Source: Odontesthes bonariensis
Taxonomy: Eukaryota > Chordata > Actinopteri > Atheriniformes > Atherinopsidae
Reading direction: 5' to 3'
Length of the DNA: 64,000 nt
Assembly (NCBI RefSeq): GCF_027942865.1
Contig: NC_134510.1
Span: 25,227,209 to 25,291,208 of the forward strand
Of the stretch, positions 1 through 11,922 are shown in pieces; the stretch's first letter is position 1, and every line of letters starts with the position of its first letter. A model generated the notes under the pieces. That model saw nothing but the letters and a program-made list of their open reading frames with translations. It ran no database searches and had not been told where the DNA came from. A program made the position numbers and the translations under genes.

Positions 1-369
1 ATATTAAGGACCAAATGTTTTATTTTTATTTATCACAGCTTTAGCTTTTGAAAAGAAAAAATGGCTGCAAATTCAGTTTATATGATGATTTTGAGGGTGG
101 TAATGAAGGTAATCCTTGTAATGATGAGGATGTTGAGAAGAAGGTGATGATGATGTACATCTGGGTATAAGAATAAAATGGATTTAGATATCAACTTGTA
201 TGTTGTGACACACTCATTTGTCTGCCTGCATGCAGCCAGCAGCACAGTTTATGGCTTTAATTTCAGTGAAGCAGTTTGGTTTAGTATTGAAGTAGCTTCA
301 CTTGCACTTGCAACATGCACGTCAGGTTAATCTGTGTCTCTAAATTGACTCAGGAGTGAGTGTGAGGTT

Positions 370-470
370 TTTTGTCTCTATGTGGCCCAATGACATCTAG
401 GATAGGCTCCAGCAACTTCTGCGTAGCCTCAATTGGGCTAAGCGGGTAAAGAAAACGGGTGGGTGGAGGG
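370..470 (+). repeat. Decayed dispersed repeat ending near a GGGTGGGTGG tract
   Basis: The block reads like the widespread vertebrate repeat that contains GGATAGGCTCCAGC followed by a degenerate AGCGGGTA-AGAAAA segment and usually ends in GGATGGATGG units. Here the core GGATAGGCTCCAGCA is at about 409-424 and the tail is degraded. A related 3' end occurs at 15720-15785. Family assignment is from memory of fish genomic repeats. It is a fragment with no coding capacity. Confidence 0.5.
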
Positions 471-1375
471 ATAATTTCCACCAAGGCCCCATGCTCTACT
501 TTGTAGTTTTAGGTAGAACGATCCAGCTCCTGCACCTGTCCACCAGGTTTTAGAAGATCCATTGTGGCGGTTTTCACATATTCAAAGTGTTAAAGGAAAA
601 TAAGTAATAGAATTTAGCTCTAAAAAACCTTTTGGAAAGGCATTGCTGACTTATTCTCAGTTCTGTGAGCAGGGATGCCGCCAGGATGTTATGAATAATG
701 TGGTGATGAATACCCTCGACTTACCTTCCCACGCACCTCTGAGAGATCTGGCCAAAAAACAGAAAAACAAAAAGCAGACTGTCTCCTGGATTTTCCATAT
801 TCTGTTTTTCTAATCACTCAGTTATAGATTGTTATTTTTGTCCCTAAACCAATTCCTCCTGCTTGGCCTTCCCATTTGACTCTTACCCTCCATTATGCAG
901 AAGTAAGATGCTCCTTTTCTTTTAGGGATCAATGACTTGTAATCATCTAGAGCTCAGGCCAAGTGACAGGGTCAATAGGACAAATTGGGATTGAGCCTTT
1001 AAATGAGGTCTTCCTCCATCATAGAAAGGTCTAAATGCTCTGTAAAGCCCTTATCTGCACTGCAAGAAAGAAATGTTACTGAGAACCACGAAAGCCCTCA
1101 TTTAAAGAAACTAAATGAATACTGGAATTGGCAGAACAAACCATCAATTTTAGATAGTTAACTCTCTGAAGGCAGTGAGAACACTTTGATTCACATAAAA
1201 ATACTTTCTCAGTGTGAACAGAAGTTGCTTTGGCACCGGTTGTGATGATATCCTTCATACACAAAGGAATAATAATAACTCCACATGCAGCACCAGAACG
1301 AGTGCTTTGATCCATTACTGAAGAAACTGTAATAGTACAGCACAAGATGTTTATAATAATGATAAAATTGTGTTC

Positions 1376-1401
1376 ATATATATATATATATATATATATA
1401 T
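1376..1401. repeat. (TA)n microsatellite
   Basis: Thirteen TA/AT dinucleotide units occur in an AT-rich context. This is a simple repeat with no other structure seen. Confidence 0.9.
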
Positions 1402-2499
1402 TTCAACTTAAATTATTTTCTTAAACAATCTGAGAAGATTCCAGAGTAAATGTTAGATGAAAATAAAAGAGATATTACATATTTCATAGTTCATAAATGT
1501 GTTGTGTTTTTTATTGTTTCTGTCAGGTGCTTGCTGTGAAGTAAACAACCATAAAATGCTGTGTACAATATGTAGAAATATATATTTCAGTGGTTGAAAA
1601 TAAAATCCCTTGAGGAATGAACAGCACTTCAGAATTCCAGCTTAAGTACAGATTTGGAATCAACCACCACTGCCATTGTGCATTGTTTCTGTAATTTCAC
1701 TAAAATTACCCTGTAATTAGCATATTTTCATTTTACTTTGGATGGATTATCTGCATGGATTTTCAGTACGTCAAGTACTACTTTACTCTTGGATGTGAGC
1801 CGTGGTGATTCAGACCTCGACTTGTGCATGATATCTGAGGATTAGAGGTTTTGTGACTCAACCCGGCACTGCTGTGCAATAAAACAACTTGCTGCACGAG
1901 TTAATCAAAACTGTCTTCCCCAATCCTAATCCTGCACCTCTCAGCAGAGGACAGGCACACTCAGATCCAAGGTTAAGCTTGTAAATGTGGGGACACTTAA
2001 TTCCCTGCTGCTCTTGAAAAGAACTAAATGAGCATTCACCCTCATAAGGGTGGATTACAGCAGCACTGCTACACCTGCTTCCCCTTCGCTTTCTGTGCCA
2101 TTCTGTGTCTCATTTGTTCTCCCTTTTTGCTCATTAGTGTCCACGAGGTTTCCAACAGCTCTTCTGCACCACGCAGGCATACAGGAGAGAATTACTTTGC
2201 AAGAGTAAAGAGGCATTTGGGTTTACTTTTGTATTTGTACACTGTTTGATCAGCCCCAGCTGAGTCATCCACGGCAGCATAAATCTATCTGTAAAAGGAT
2301 GATTACCTTGTGGCTGTAAATATTTAACTGGCTTTTTGAGTGAAAAGGAACTGTGAGGTTAGTTGCGGGGGGGGGGGCTACTACACATTTTATACCTCGT
2401 TTTACATAGTTCCACAGGGCAGAATTAAAGCAATTTTTTGAGGAGACATCAGATAAACAGACACTTGCACGAGATTTAGGGTTGCAGTTTGTACAGTAA

Positions 2500-2514
2500 C
2501 CACTAGATGGCGGT
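2500..2514 (+). promoter_or_regulatory. Putative CTCF-binding motif
   Basis: The sequence CCACTAGATGGCGGT fits the vertebrate CTCF core consensus CCAsyAGrkGGCrs at every position except the last. It lies about 2.4 kb upstream of the GC-rich zbtb7b promoter area. This is a motif match only. Such words also occur inside fish repeats, so occupancy is unproven. Confidence 0.4.
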
Positions 2515-4794
2515 GACGCTCTAATAATCAGGTGAACACAGCAGGAAGGAGACTGGTGCCATAGTAGCAGTTATATTGCTTAAATATGTAACTTTGCAGT
2601 AACATGAGAGAACAGGAAAACCATTAAGGTGATTGGAATTTGTAAAGTGAAGAGGAGACGTCACTGTGGAGTCAAGAGACATTGTGGAAGAGATTTATGA
2701 TGGCAGACCTGCCTGGATTACCAGCCATGAATAGAGGTAGGGGGATAAACAGGACTCGTAATTGCTGCCTGTCACCGTGGCTCTGAAATAGACTCAGAGG
2801 GTAGTCTTTATTTGCTGGTAAATAAATAGACTGCAAGACAAAAGCCCAATAATGACTTTGTTATCCCTCATAACGCTGCAGTGCTACATTAGCAACAGTC
2901 AGTCCGCAAACAGACTGTGGAATCCTTCCTGCTTTGCTTTAAAACAGCCAGTTTGCTCATGACCTCTGCTGTACAGGTTGCATGTGCTGCTGCAAGTTCA
3001 ACCACAAACTGATGTTGACTCCTGCAGACTGTATCATCTGAAGGGTTTGAAACGACCACACGGAGAAAAGTGTATACATTTTAACAGTAAAATGTTGAAT
3101 CTAGGCTACGTGAGGATTGTATCCAAGGAAAAGGTTAAATAAAAGTACTTAAGTATGAAGATTTTAAGATTTTTCGAACTGGAGCAACATTTGAGAGGAA
3201 AACATTACATTCGTTCCACTGCAGTGGTGCGCTCCAGGTCTATACCAAGCCAAATTGCTGTAAATATGCAGTAGATACACAACATACCTTATTATACAGT
3301 TAATAACTGTTGAACAGAGTTACATACACATCCAGCTTAGGTCAATTAACAGCTGAGGCACTCGGTTAAATCAAAGTTAACAAATATTTCCTGTCAACAC
3401 ACACTCCTGTACTGACATTATGAGTGCAGCACATTGTTATATTGATGACAATTCCCATTGTTACACAGATGGGTATAAGAAAAGTCAGGCTCCGCTCTCA
3501 TTAAAAAAAAAACTGGGTTGAGAAGCAGAAAATAACCTGCTGAGCAAACTTGAATCAAGTTACCTTCTGCAGCACTGGCTTCAAACCATGGAATGATAAA
3601 TGAGTGCTGTACATGGGTAAAGCCCAGAATTATTGATAGTGATGCTGGATTTTCGTGGCACTAGATTACCCACAGCCCCAAAATGTAGTGTTTTTAAAGT
3701 ATTCTTTTATGATTTAGTGTGTTGCTCCTAAACCTGGTTCTGGATTTCAAAAGAATCAAATCCCCAAACAGCAGATTTTTACCAACAATTTTAGATAAAC
3801 TGTGATGTGCTGATGGATCATGTCATACATCAAACCGAGAGAAACCCTGCCGCCATATAGTAAACTGTAATCCAACAACAGTATGCAGTTAGAATAACTT
3901 TTCTGGATAAATGCTGGCAAGTTTTATAAACAAAACATATAATCTGTCAATTGATACTTAATTCCGTTACAACACTGGCATGTAACAATAAAAATAACAG
4001 TCATGTATATAGTGTACATGTCAAAGTATTAATGGATTATAGAAGTCTCTGAATAAGTAAGAAGAAGCATCACTTGTGCAGAAGCAGCAGTCTTTTTTCT
4101 CCTTTATTTCCAGTCATGATCATACTGTAACCCCTCTGACTATCTAGCTACCTTTCTTTTGTTGTTATTGTTGGAAACTGTTGCTTTCACACAAAAGATA
4201 AGGTGCACTTATGATGCGCATGCATACTTTCTTATTTTGGTAGCTCAACCACAGAGCGAGCACAGATTTAAGGTTAAGGGGGGTGGTAATAGGTGGGCTG
4301 ACTGCCTTCACCGCAAAATTATATACCGACTTCCTGCACCCTCTCTACAAAAACCCACCAACACTCGCATACACACGCACTCAAGGAGCTACTGTAGACG
4401 AGGATGAGATTCAAGCTTTGAAAGAGCGAAGTGATTCCCATCCCATAACCACTTCAAACAGGAGACATAGGCCTGTGCTCTTCAAGATGAGTTTCTTCTG
4501 TGGGGGGAATGATGCTGCTGTTTAGTGACATGAAACATGCACCTGACTTTTCTCTCTCTGGAAAAAAGAAGTGATGATGTCTTCAGAAGACTAAAATCAG
4601 TAGTCTGTATTTTTCTCTTATCTGATTCACAAAAAAATCATTCAAAAAAAGTCCCTTTTTGCTGTTGCCCTTTTGCCGCCACCTCATTGGATGTGACACA
4701 TCCTCTATGCAACTTTCATTTATCACATTGGTTTCCGTTAAACTTCGATGATCTGCCAGCCTTCGCCCGGACAGAGCTTCCATCCGTGGTCATC

Positions 4795-4814
4795 GGGGGG
4801 GGGGGGGGGGGGGG
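4795..4814 (+). repeat. Uninterrupted run of 20 G
   Basis: A perfect (G)20 homopolymer is followed shortly by a second G-rich stretch (about 4835-4857). It lies just upstream of the GC-rich region that appears to be the zbtb7b distal promoter. It could form G-quadruplex structure, and its exact length may be a sequencing artefact. Confidence 0.8.
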
Positions 4815-4924
4815 TTATTATATATATGAGTCATGAGGATGGGGTTGGTGGGGGGGGATTCTACTAAGACAGAAAATGCGTTTGCATCTGACAGGTAAGC
4901 AATAGGCAGTTATTCCTCAATCCA

Positions 4925-5553
4925 GTGTGCTCTACCCACCTCTGTGCAGTGATGCCCAGAGGAGAGCAGAGGGGGAGGAGCGGGGTCTCCAAACCTACCC
5001 ACCTTCCTCCTCTCTGCGCCGCCGACAGCGCGACAGGCACAGCTGACGGCCTATCGGGCCTCAGTCGGACCCCGTCAGTCATCCCCTCCCTCCTCCTGCG
5101 TGTGCCCTGCCCACCCCGGCGGTCTCCTCTCCAGCCCTGCCAGAGCCAATCCGCGACTGGGTGTAAGTAGGGCAAGCCGCTTCCTGGTTCTCAGAAAGGA
5201 GGAGCTGGGAGCTGGAGTGGGCGAGCGGAGGCAGTGCACGGGGGGTCAGAGCAGCCCAGAGAGCCGGCGGTCTGCATGGAGCAAAGAGCTCAGGACCAGC
5301 AGGAGAAACGCTCGACTCGGTGAAGACTAAACCCCCGGTGTGTCGAGCCGTGGACGACTTGAACGGTGACCCCCCCTCCACACACACACACACACACATT
5401 CCGAAGAAGACGACAAGAGCTGGGTGGATAAAAAAAAAAAAGAAATTTAAGAAGTAGAAAAAGTCGCCAGGGTGGGACGGAATAATCCAGGAAGTGCGGA
5501 GGCTGGTCAGGTGGGAGGCGACGAGTCGGGACAGGTGACACACCGGCACTCAG
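4925..5553 (+). promoter_or_regulatory. zbtb7b: GC-rich promoter region with probable zbtb7b 5' non-coding exon
   Basis: This is one of the longest GC- and CpG-rich stretches in the left half of the window, against an AT-rich background. Its downstream part ends in a good splice donor (ACTCAG|GTAACC, cut after 5553). An alternative donor is at about 5367 (GAACG|GTGACC). No long frame with recognisable protein similarity runs through it, so any exon here is 5' UTR. The next plausible exon is 7293-7387 and then the zbtb7b coding exon at 24183. A distal promoter with 5' non-coding exons is known for mammalian ZBTB7B. The link to this gene is inference from order and orientation. Confidence 0.45.
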
Positions 5554-7292
5554 GTAACCGCTTCACCTGCCTGCTCTCAAAATGACAGAAACTAGTACAT
5601 CCCGATAGGTTCAAAGGGTGTTTAAGCAACACTTCTGTTGGCCGCGACAGCACCGACTTGTTTCAACCTCTTGTCTCCCCTCCTCCCTCCTTCCCGGTTC
5701 TGATCAGGGTCACGGGAGGACTATCCACGTCATGGGTATTTGGTAACTCCCGTTGACGTTTATTCGGCGCGTTTCGGCGGGTAAAAGCTCTAAATAAAAC
5801 AAGCTCTGTGTTTAATTTCCACCTTTTTCTCGTCCCTTTTGGGAGCAGGTACTGCAGCCGCTGTTCGGTACGTACGTCTCTGTGTGCACGTTGCGTCCAG
5901 GTGAGCGCGCGCGACGGGGAAAGAGCGGGGTTGGCGGGTACATTTCTGGAGACCGGGCTACTAATTATAGCCGAGAACACCGGCTGTCATCCAAAACCTA
6001 ACCTGCTCTCACGCACATCACCTTGCCTCTGCGCGGCTCGTGCACGCGCAGTCCAGTGGATCTGCTGGATTTAGCCTCTTGCACCTAAATGATCTCCTTT
6101 CAGTGGTCTGTTAATCATCATTATCATCATCATCCTCCCCAGGGCGCACCCAGTGTTTTATTTTAATCCTGACCCAATCCTGTGTTACAATGGGATGGCG
6201 CTCAGGCTGTAATGTTAGGTTAAGGCTTCTGCCTGCATCATGGGTGGGGAGGGCTGTCAAGCCAGTGGGCTTGTGGGTGTGTGTCATTACAGAGGTAGAT
6301 GTGTTGCAGACTCGCCCCTCTGACAGACCGGCCTAACAAGCTCAACTGGCTTGGGTTTGGTTTCCCGTCTCGGCTACAGCTTGTTTGGTTAAATCTTTAT
6401 ACCTATGTGTACGTTCAGGTTTTTAAGGTCACCTCTCTGCCTCTAAGGGTACAGCGTGGGAGGCTGGGAAATCATCGATACGACCTCCAGTTGTGCGGAA
6501 ACTTGTGAGTGGAGGGCGGAAAATTTTCAAGAAGAGAAAACATTTTTTGTTTTGTCTTTGTGTATCGGCAACAGTCATCACGTGGCTGGGCCTTTCCAAT
6601 CCTCCCTCGGCGTCGGATGGTTCTGCTCAAATACAAGAACCATCAGGGTTTGGAAAAGAGGTCTTAATGCCAGCTCTGTTTGCCCTAACTTTGTGTGTAA
6701 CATAATTAGACAGCTGTGTTTCATCCCTGGCTCCTGCTGTCCTGACCTGACCTGACCTCCATCATGCGCTGCCTTCTGCAGGCCTGCTTCTTCATTGTGT
6801 GTTTATTCTGAATCTGCAGATGCATGAATGTTTTTTTTAGTTTATTTTTTTTTTACCTACGTACATGTTTCTTAGAGAACTCAGAGGAAAAAAAAGTCCA
6901 CACACCAGATCTCCTGTGTTGTATGTAATAATCAGTCTCTCATGGCAGTGCGTGTGTGTGTGGGCTTTCCTAATGTTACTTTCTGTTGGAGAGCTTCTTT
7001 TCTGAAGAAGTTAAAGTAGGAAGCAGTTGCTTTCTGTTGGTGCCTTTTTTTTTCTATTCTTTAACAAGACAGCCCCCCACCAGATAAGGGTGACACATCA
7101 TATGATAGCGTGCGAGTGTGTGTTTCTCCCCGTGCACGGTTGCTAACTTTAACATTTTGCAAAACAAAAATGAAACGAGTGCCGCAGTTAGTCAGACGTG
7201 GGTGATTTCCTGATATCAGTATATTTACTGTGTGGGAATCTCAACTTGGATTCATATGAATTTTGATTGAACTTGCTTCCTTTTCCCCTCAG
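5554..7292 (+). other. Presumed zbtb7b 5' intron, no feature seen
   Basis: The first few hundred bases remain fairly CpG-rich (to about 6060), which may belong to the promoter region. The rest is ordinary non-coding sequence with short T runs. I see no coding exon or recognisable repeat. Confidence 0.4.
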
Positions 7293-7387
7293 GTTTGGCA
7301 CTTCTGACCTCTGATTAACGGACCAAAGAGGGGAGGACGAGGGACGGACTGCAGGCATCCATCATCTCCTGGGTTTATGGACTGGAG
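7293..7387 (+). other. zbtb7b: Probable 5' UTR exon (non-coding) of zbtb7b
   Basis: A strong pyrimidine-rich acceptor (TTTTCCCCTCAG) ends at 7292, and a donor GGAG|GTAGGA follows 7387, framing 95 nt. The interior carries stops and no similarity to a protein, as expected for a leader exon. Spliced to the acceptor at 24182, it would place GTGGCA directly before the zbtb7b start ATG. Both splice sites are visible. The joining is inferred. Confidence 0.45.
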
Positions 7388-7898
7388 GTAGGACTCGTAT
7401 ACTTTTTTTATCATTTCTACTACACCTTCATCGTCAACATCAACATCAGTCACTCTGTCTTTTTGTTGCTCTCTGATAAGCACTCTGTCCTGTCAAATGA
7501 TGAAAGCCTTTTGATGTTTAGTGGGACAAACACCTTGACACAGCTGATGGGGAAATGTTTTTTAGGGTGTGTGTTTGACAGAAGTTGTGATTTGCTGTAA
7601 AAATACATCTATAATGTTTGAAGTAAGTCGTCGGTTGTTTCATGTGATTTTTGCTTTGAATCAAATTTCCGTCTCCCGGTATGTGCTTTGCAACACTGAC
7701 CATCTTGTGTTTGAATCAGGGTAGAGCATATATATGTTGCCATTCTTATACATCAACTTATAGGCGACACCACACAATTCCCTCGTTTCTGCTTCGAGAT
7801 GTTTGACTTAACTATACTCAATTACTTATCTTGGAGAAATAATTCTTAATGCTAAATTTTGATGAGTTTGGAGATTTAAACAATGGCGGGAGATAAAC

Positions 7899-8235
7899 TT
7901 TAAAGAGCCCACATTTTCTACATTTATTGTTCATAACTCTCTTATTATATATATTATAGAAGGATCTGTTGCTATTTTGCGTCTGAAACGCTGGTTTTAG
8001 CTCACGTCTCTTTAAGGCCCACCTCCCGAAAAGCCCAGCCTGGTTTTATTGGTCAGGTTATTGATCTGAAATAAGGAAGTGCGAGGCAGCGAGGGTACCA
8101 AGCCAAATGTGCTACATGACGATGTGGATAAGTAACACAAGAAGAAGCCTAGACTACAAATGAGGTGTTTCAGGCAGTAAAGGCACAGTGTCTTCTCTGT
8201 GAGAGAAAAAATCACACCGGTGTGGGCTTTCTAAC
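7899..8235 (+). mobile_element. Partial non-autonomous DNA transposon (fish MITE, TTAAAGAGCCC family)
   Basis: The block opens with TTAAAGAGCCCA and contains, in order, GTCTGAAACGCT, TTTTAGCTCACGTCTCTTTAAGG, the CCACCTCCCGAAAAGCCCAG core (8020-8040) and a TATTGGTCAG box. This succession is characteristic of an abundant teleost MITE. The usual mirrored 3' end (a copy of GGGCTCTTTAA) is not found, so the right part is lost or rearranged. The right boundary is approximate. Recognition is from memory of fish repeats. Confidence 0.5.
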
Positions 8236-8702
8236 CTTGTGTCACAGACTGAAGCTTTCATCAGCTGTTGCAATTAACAGCAAATATACTCGGAGTTTTC
8301 CCATTGGTCAAACCCCAGACTTTTCAACAAAGCACCTCCTGTTAAAGGAGGGAGACTTTTTATCTGTGTATTACTGTAATGATCAGGATATGGGTACACT
8401 CGAATTTAGCGGCTGCTGATTTGAAAAAGCAGGTGTGTGAAATGAATGGATGAATAAGTTGACAAAGTAAACGTGGCAGCAGATTTCTCGAGTTCAAGTT
8501 CAGCGAGTGGCAGATTGAGCAACGAGCTGCACAACACCTGTCAAGGATGTAAATGTTAGTGAGAGAAGGGAAGTCATACATTCTGTCTCTTCTGACTTAA
8601 AAACAATAGGTAAAAATATGGGCAAATGTGCTGACCGCTCCTCCAGTTGACCGACCAATGGTAATGAACATTTTAAATGTAGAAGGTTGTTGAAGAGGGA
8701 CA

Positions 8703-9310
8703 TTAAAGCTGCAGTCTGCAAGATTTGTTGTTGTCATACGTAAAGTCCTACTTTTTGGCATTTTAAGAGTTTACATGATCTATCAGAACGCTTGAAGTTG
8801 AAAACGGTGACCTCCGTAGTCGCAAAATGCAAGAAATGCTTATTTTTTAACCGAAAAATAAAAAGTTATTCAACTTCCTGTCCCGCCCCATCAAAACACA
8901 TGAGAACTCGTGCACGTCTACATGCACGCCAGATAAGCGTACACGACTCCTCATTCATCAACTCACCTGTCATTTGTGATCATGGAAGACACAGTAAGTA
9001 GACTAGCCCGTAATGAAGTTCAATAGTCTGTATAAATAAGCGTGGGGACGAGCCTGCCTTGTATCGCGCGTGCACAAACGGTGATTGACAGGCAGCAGAG
9101 CCCAGCTCGTAACCTGATTGGTTACCTTTTACCGGTCCGGTCTGCAATTTTGTAAACAAACCTGTTGGCTTTGGAGGGACCTAGCGGGACATATAGGGGA
9201 CCTAGAGAACTCATTTTTTTTTGTATTGGGGTATTTAATGTACTACTTTCAGAATCCCCGGACAGTTCCAGGCATTATGCTTGAAAAAGAGTTGCAGACT
9301 GCAGCTTTAA
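8703..9310. mobile_element. Complete MITE with perfect 19-bp terminal inverted repeats and TTAA ends
   Basis: The left end TTAAAGCTGCAGTCTGCAA (8703-8721) is the exact reverse complement of the right end (9292-9310). The 608-bp unit has no long open frame. The outermost four bases at both ends are TTAA, so the element may have inserted at TTAA as piggyBac-type transposons do, with TTAA as the target duplication rather than part of the repeat. The interior includes boxes typical of fish MITEs, such as TGATTGGTTACCTTTT and CCGGTCCGGTCTG (about 9115-9150). It sits in the presumed first intron of zbtb7b. The perfect ends suggest relatively recent mobility. Superfamily assignment is inference. Confidence 0.7.
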
Positions 9311-9699
9311 GCTTTCAAATGGAGACAATGTTGCATACTTGTGGCACAAGCTATTGAAAGCATGTATGGCGTTAACTCACAAAAGTCCACGTTCAGAGCC
9401 ATGACTATGAATGTTGGGCGCAGATCTCTTCATGCTGATATCCAAAAGCTGCGTCTGCCACATGAATATGTGAGCTTGATGGCATATTTTGCATCCATGT
9501 TAATCTGCTCACCCTGCAGGTGCATAAATTTACCATATATTGACATTTTCTGCACATGAGAAACGCCAACATCACGTTTTTTCCACCTGGTTGGTCTTCT
9601 TGGTGAAAACAGTCTTCTTTAGAGTTTAAACACACTCCAGATGAATTGGATAACAATACACTCATTAAAAACTGGATACATTCATTGCTTAAACAACCA

Positions 9700-11922
9700 T
9701 AAACCTGTTTCAGTTTCCATTCCTGGGAAAATCAGATCACAACCTTGTTTTTCTCTGTTCAGCATATAAACCCCTTGTCCAGAGACTACCTGTCACAAAA
9801 AGGACTGTTAGAAAGTGGTCAGAGGAAGCTGAAGAAGCCTTACAGGGTTGTTTTGATGCAACCGATTGGATTTCTCTTTGTAAGCCACATGGAGAGGACA
9901 TTAATGCCATGACTGAGTGTGTGACTGACTATATAAACTTCTGTGTGGACAACACCATCCCCACCAGAACAGTGAGATGCTTCCCTAATAACAAACCCTG
10001 GATCACCAGTGAGCTAAAGGAACTATTGAACAGGAAAAAAAGAGCCTTTAGGGAGCGAGACAGGGAGTTACTGAGGAGTATACAGAAGCAGCTCAAAGTC
10101 AAGATCAGAGAGAGCAAGGAGGTGTATAGAAAGAAGCTTGAGAGTAAACTGCAGAGGAACAATATCAGAGATGTGTGGTCAGGAATGAAGAAGATCACAG
10201 GCCTCAAGCAGAGGGAGGATCGGATGGATGGAAGTCTGGACAGAGCAAATGAGCTGAACACATTCTTCAACAGGTTCAGTTCAGGAACAAGCTCACCATC
10301 CTCCTCTCCTGTTCCCAGCCAAAGAGACATCCCACCCTCCTCTGACCCACAGCTTTCCTCTAACATCTCCACCTCCACCTCAGTCATGGATTCTTCTGCT
10401 TCCACTAGTTTGTCATCAACCCAATCAGGAGATGCTGCTGTCCCCTTTGCCTCCCCCTCCCACTTTTCTGTTTCTAGAAGTCAGGTGAAGAGGCAGTTGG
10501 AAAGACTGAACCGGAACAAGGCTGCAGGTCCAGATGGTGTCAGCCCCCGAGTCCTGAAGGCCTGTGCAGAGCAGCTCTGTGGGATTCTGCAACACCTTTT
10601 CAACCTTAGCTTGACCCAAGAGAAGGTACCACTGTTGTGGAAGACATCCTGTCTGGTTCCGGTACCAAAGAAAACTCACCCTTCAGATATCAATGACTAC
10701 AGACCTGTTGCACTGACATCCCACATCATGAAGGTCCTGGAGAGACTCCTGTTGACCCACCTGTGTAAGCAAACCAGCACATATCAGGACCCCCTGCAGT
10801 TTGCTTATCGCCATGGAGTTGGAGTTGAAGACGCTATCATACACCTGCTTCAACAAACCCACTGTCATCTGGACAAAGCAGGCAGCACTGTGAGGATCAT
10901 GTTCTTTGATTTCTCCAGTGCATTTAACACAATCCAGCCTGATCTGCTTAGTCTGAAACTCCAGAAGACTCAGGTGGAGGCCTCAACAATCACCTGGATT
11001 AATGACTACCTGACAAACAGACCACAATTTGTCAGACTAACCAGGTGATCAGCAGCACAGGAGCACCACAGGGGACTGTACTCTCACCATTCCTTTTCAC
11101 TCTGTACACTTCAGACTTCCAGTACAAGTCAGACTCCTGTCATCTACAGAAATATTCAGATGACTCTGCAGTTGTCGGGTGTATCAGAGATGGACAAGAA
11201 GCTGAGTACAGAGAGCTGGTGGACCGCTTTGTGGCATGGTGTGGGAACAATCATCTCATCTTGAATGTTAACAAAACAAAGGAGATGATTGTAGATTTCA
11301 GGAGAAACAAGGTCAGATCAAACCCTGTTTCCATCATGGGAGAAGAAGTGGAGGTGGTTGAGGAATATAAATACCTTGGTGTTCATGTGGACAACAGACT
11401 GGACTGGAGACACAACAGTGAAGCAATCTACAAGAAAGGATAGAGCAGACTGTACTTCTTGAGGAAGCTAAGGTCCTTCAAGGTTTGCAACAAGATGTTG
11501 CAGATCTTCTACAAGTCTGTTGTTGAGAGCGTCATTTCCTCTTGCGTCATCTGTTGGGGCAGCAGCATCAGAACCAGGGACCTAAAAAGACTCAACAACC
11601 TGATAAAGAAGGCTGGTTCTGTTCTGGGGACGACTGTGGAACCTCTGGAGACAATAATGCAAAGAAGGATTTTGCATAAAATCAAGAGAATTATGGACAA
11701 CCCTGAACATCCTCTCCATGAGACTGTTATCAGAAAACAGAGTCTCTTCAGTCAAAGGCTTCTTCAGTTTGGATGCAAAACGGACCGCTACAGGAAATCT
11801 TTCCTGCCCACAGCCATCAGCATCTATAATAACTCCTTGATTTAATTGAGCTACATCAACATTTAATTTCCCTCTGGGATAAATAAAGTATTTTTGAATT
11901 TGAATTGAATTTGAATTCAAGT
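9700..11922 (+). mobile_element. 5'-truncated, broken L2/CR1-type LINE (reverse transcriptase)
   Basis: Conceptual translation runs from the end of an apurinic endonuclease domain (SDHNLV, about 9730) through a basic linker (NNKPWITSELKELLNRKK) into a reverse transcriptase. RT landmarks are NKAAGPDGVSPRVLK (about 10515), DYRPVALTSHIMKVLERL (about 10695), FFDFSSAFNTI (about 10905), SSTGAPQGTVLSPFLFTLY (about 11055) and KYSDDSAVVG (about 11150, YSDD in the YxDD catalytic position). It ends with a C-terminal segment and a short TTGAATTTGAAT repeat tail (about 11893-11922), typical of L2-like elements. It is dead in place: the frame is lost at about 11040-11048, where several residues before SSTGAPQG are missing, and a stop lies at 11441-11443. 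The 5' end is truncated inside the endonuclease region. It lies sense-oriented in the presumed zbtb7b intron. Clade (L2 versus other CR1-group) is not certain. Confidence 0.85.

Larger units (their letters stand above)
1..4794. other. Intergenic sequence, no gene recognised
   Basis: No open frame here resembles a known family. The only longer frames are short and lack splice or motif support. The stretch holds a decayed interspersed repeat (about 370-470), a TA microsatellite (1376-1401), a short G run near 2366-2377 and one CTCF-like motif (2500-2514). It probably lies upstream of the zbtb7b distal promoter. Confidence 0.6.

Noticed and set aside
5079-5549. 156-codon minus-strand frame in the GC-rich region
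   Set aside because: Low-complexity translation with FFFF and CVCVCV runs over simple repeats. It has no family resemblance and is antisense to the presumed zbtb7b leader.
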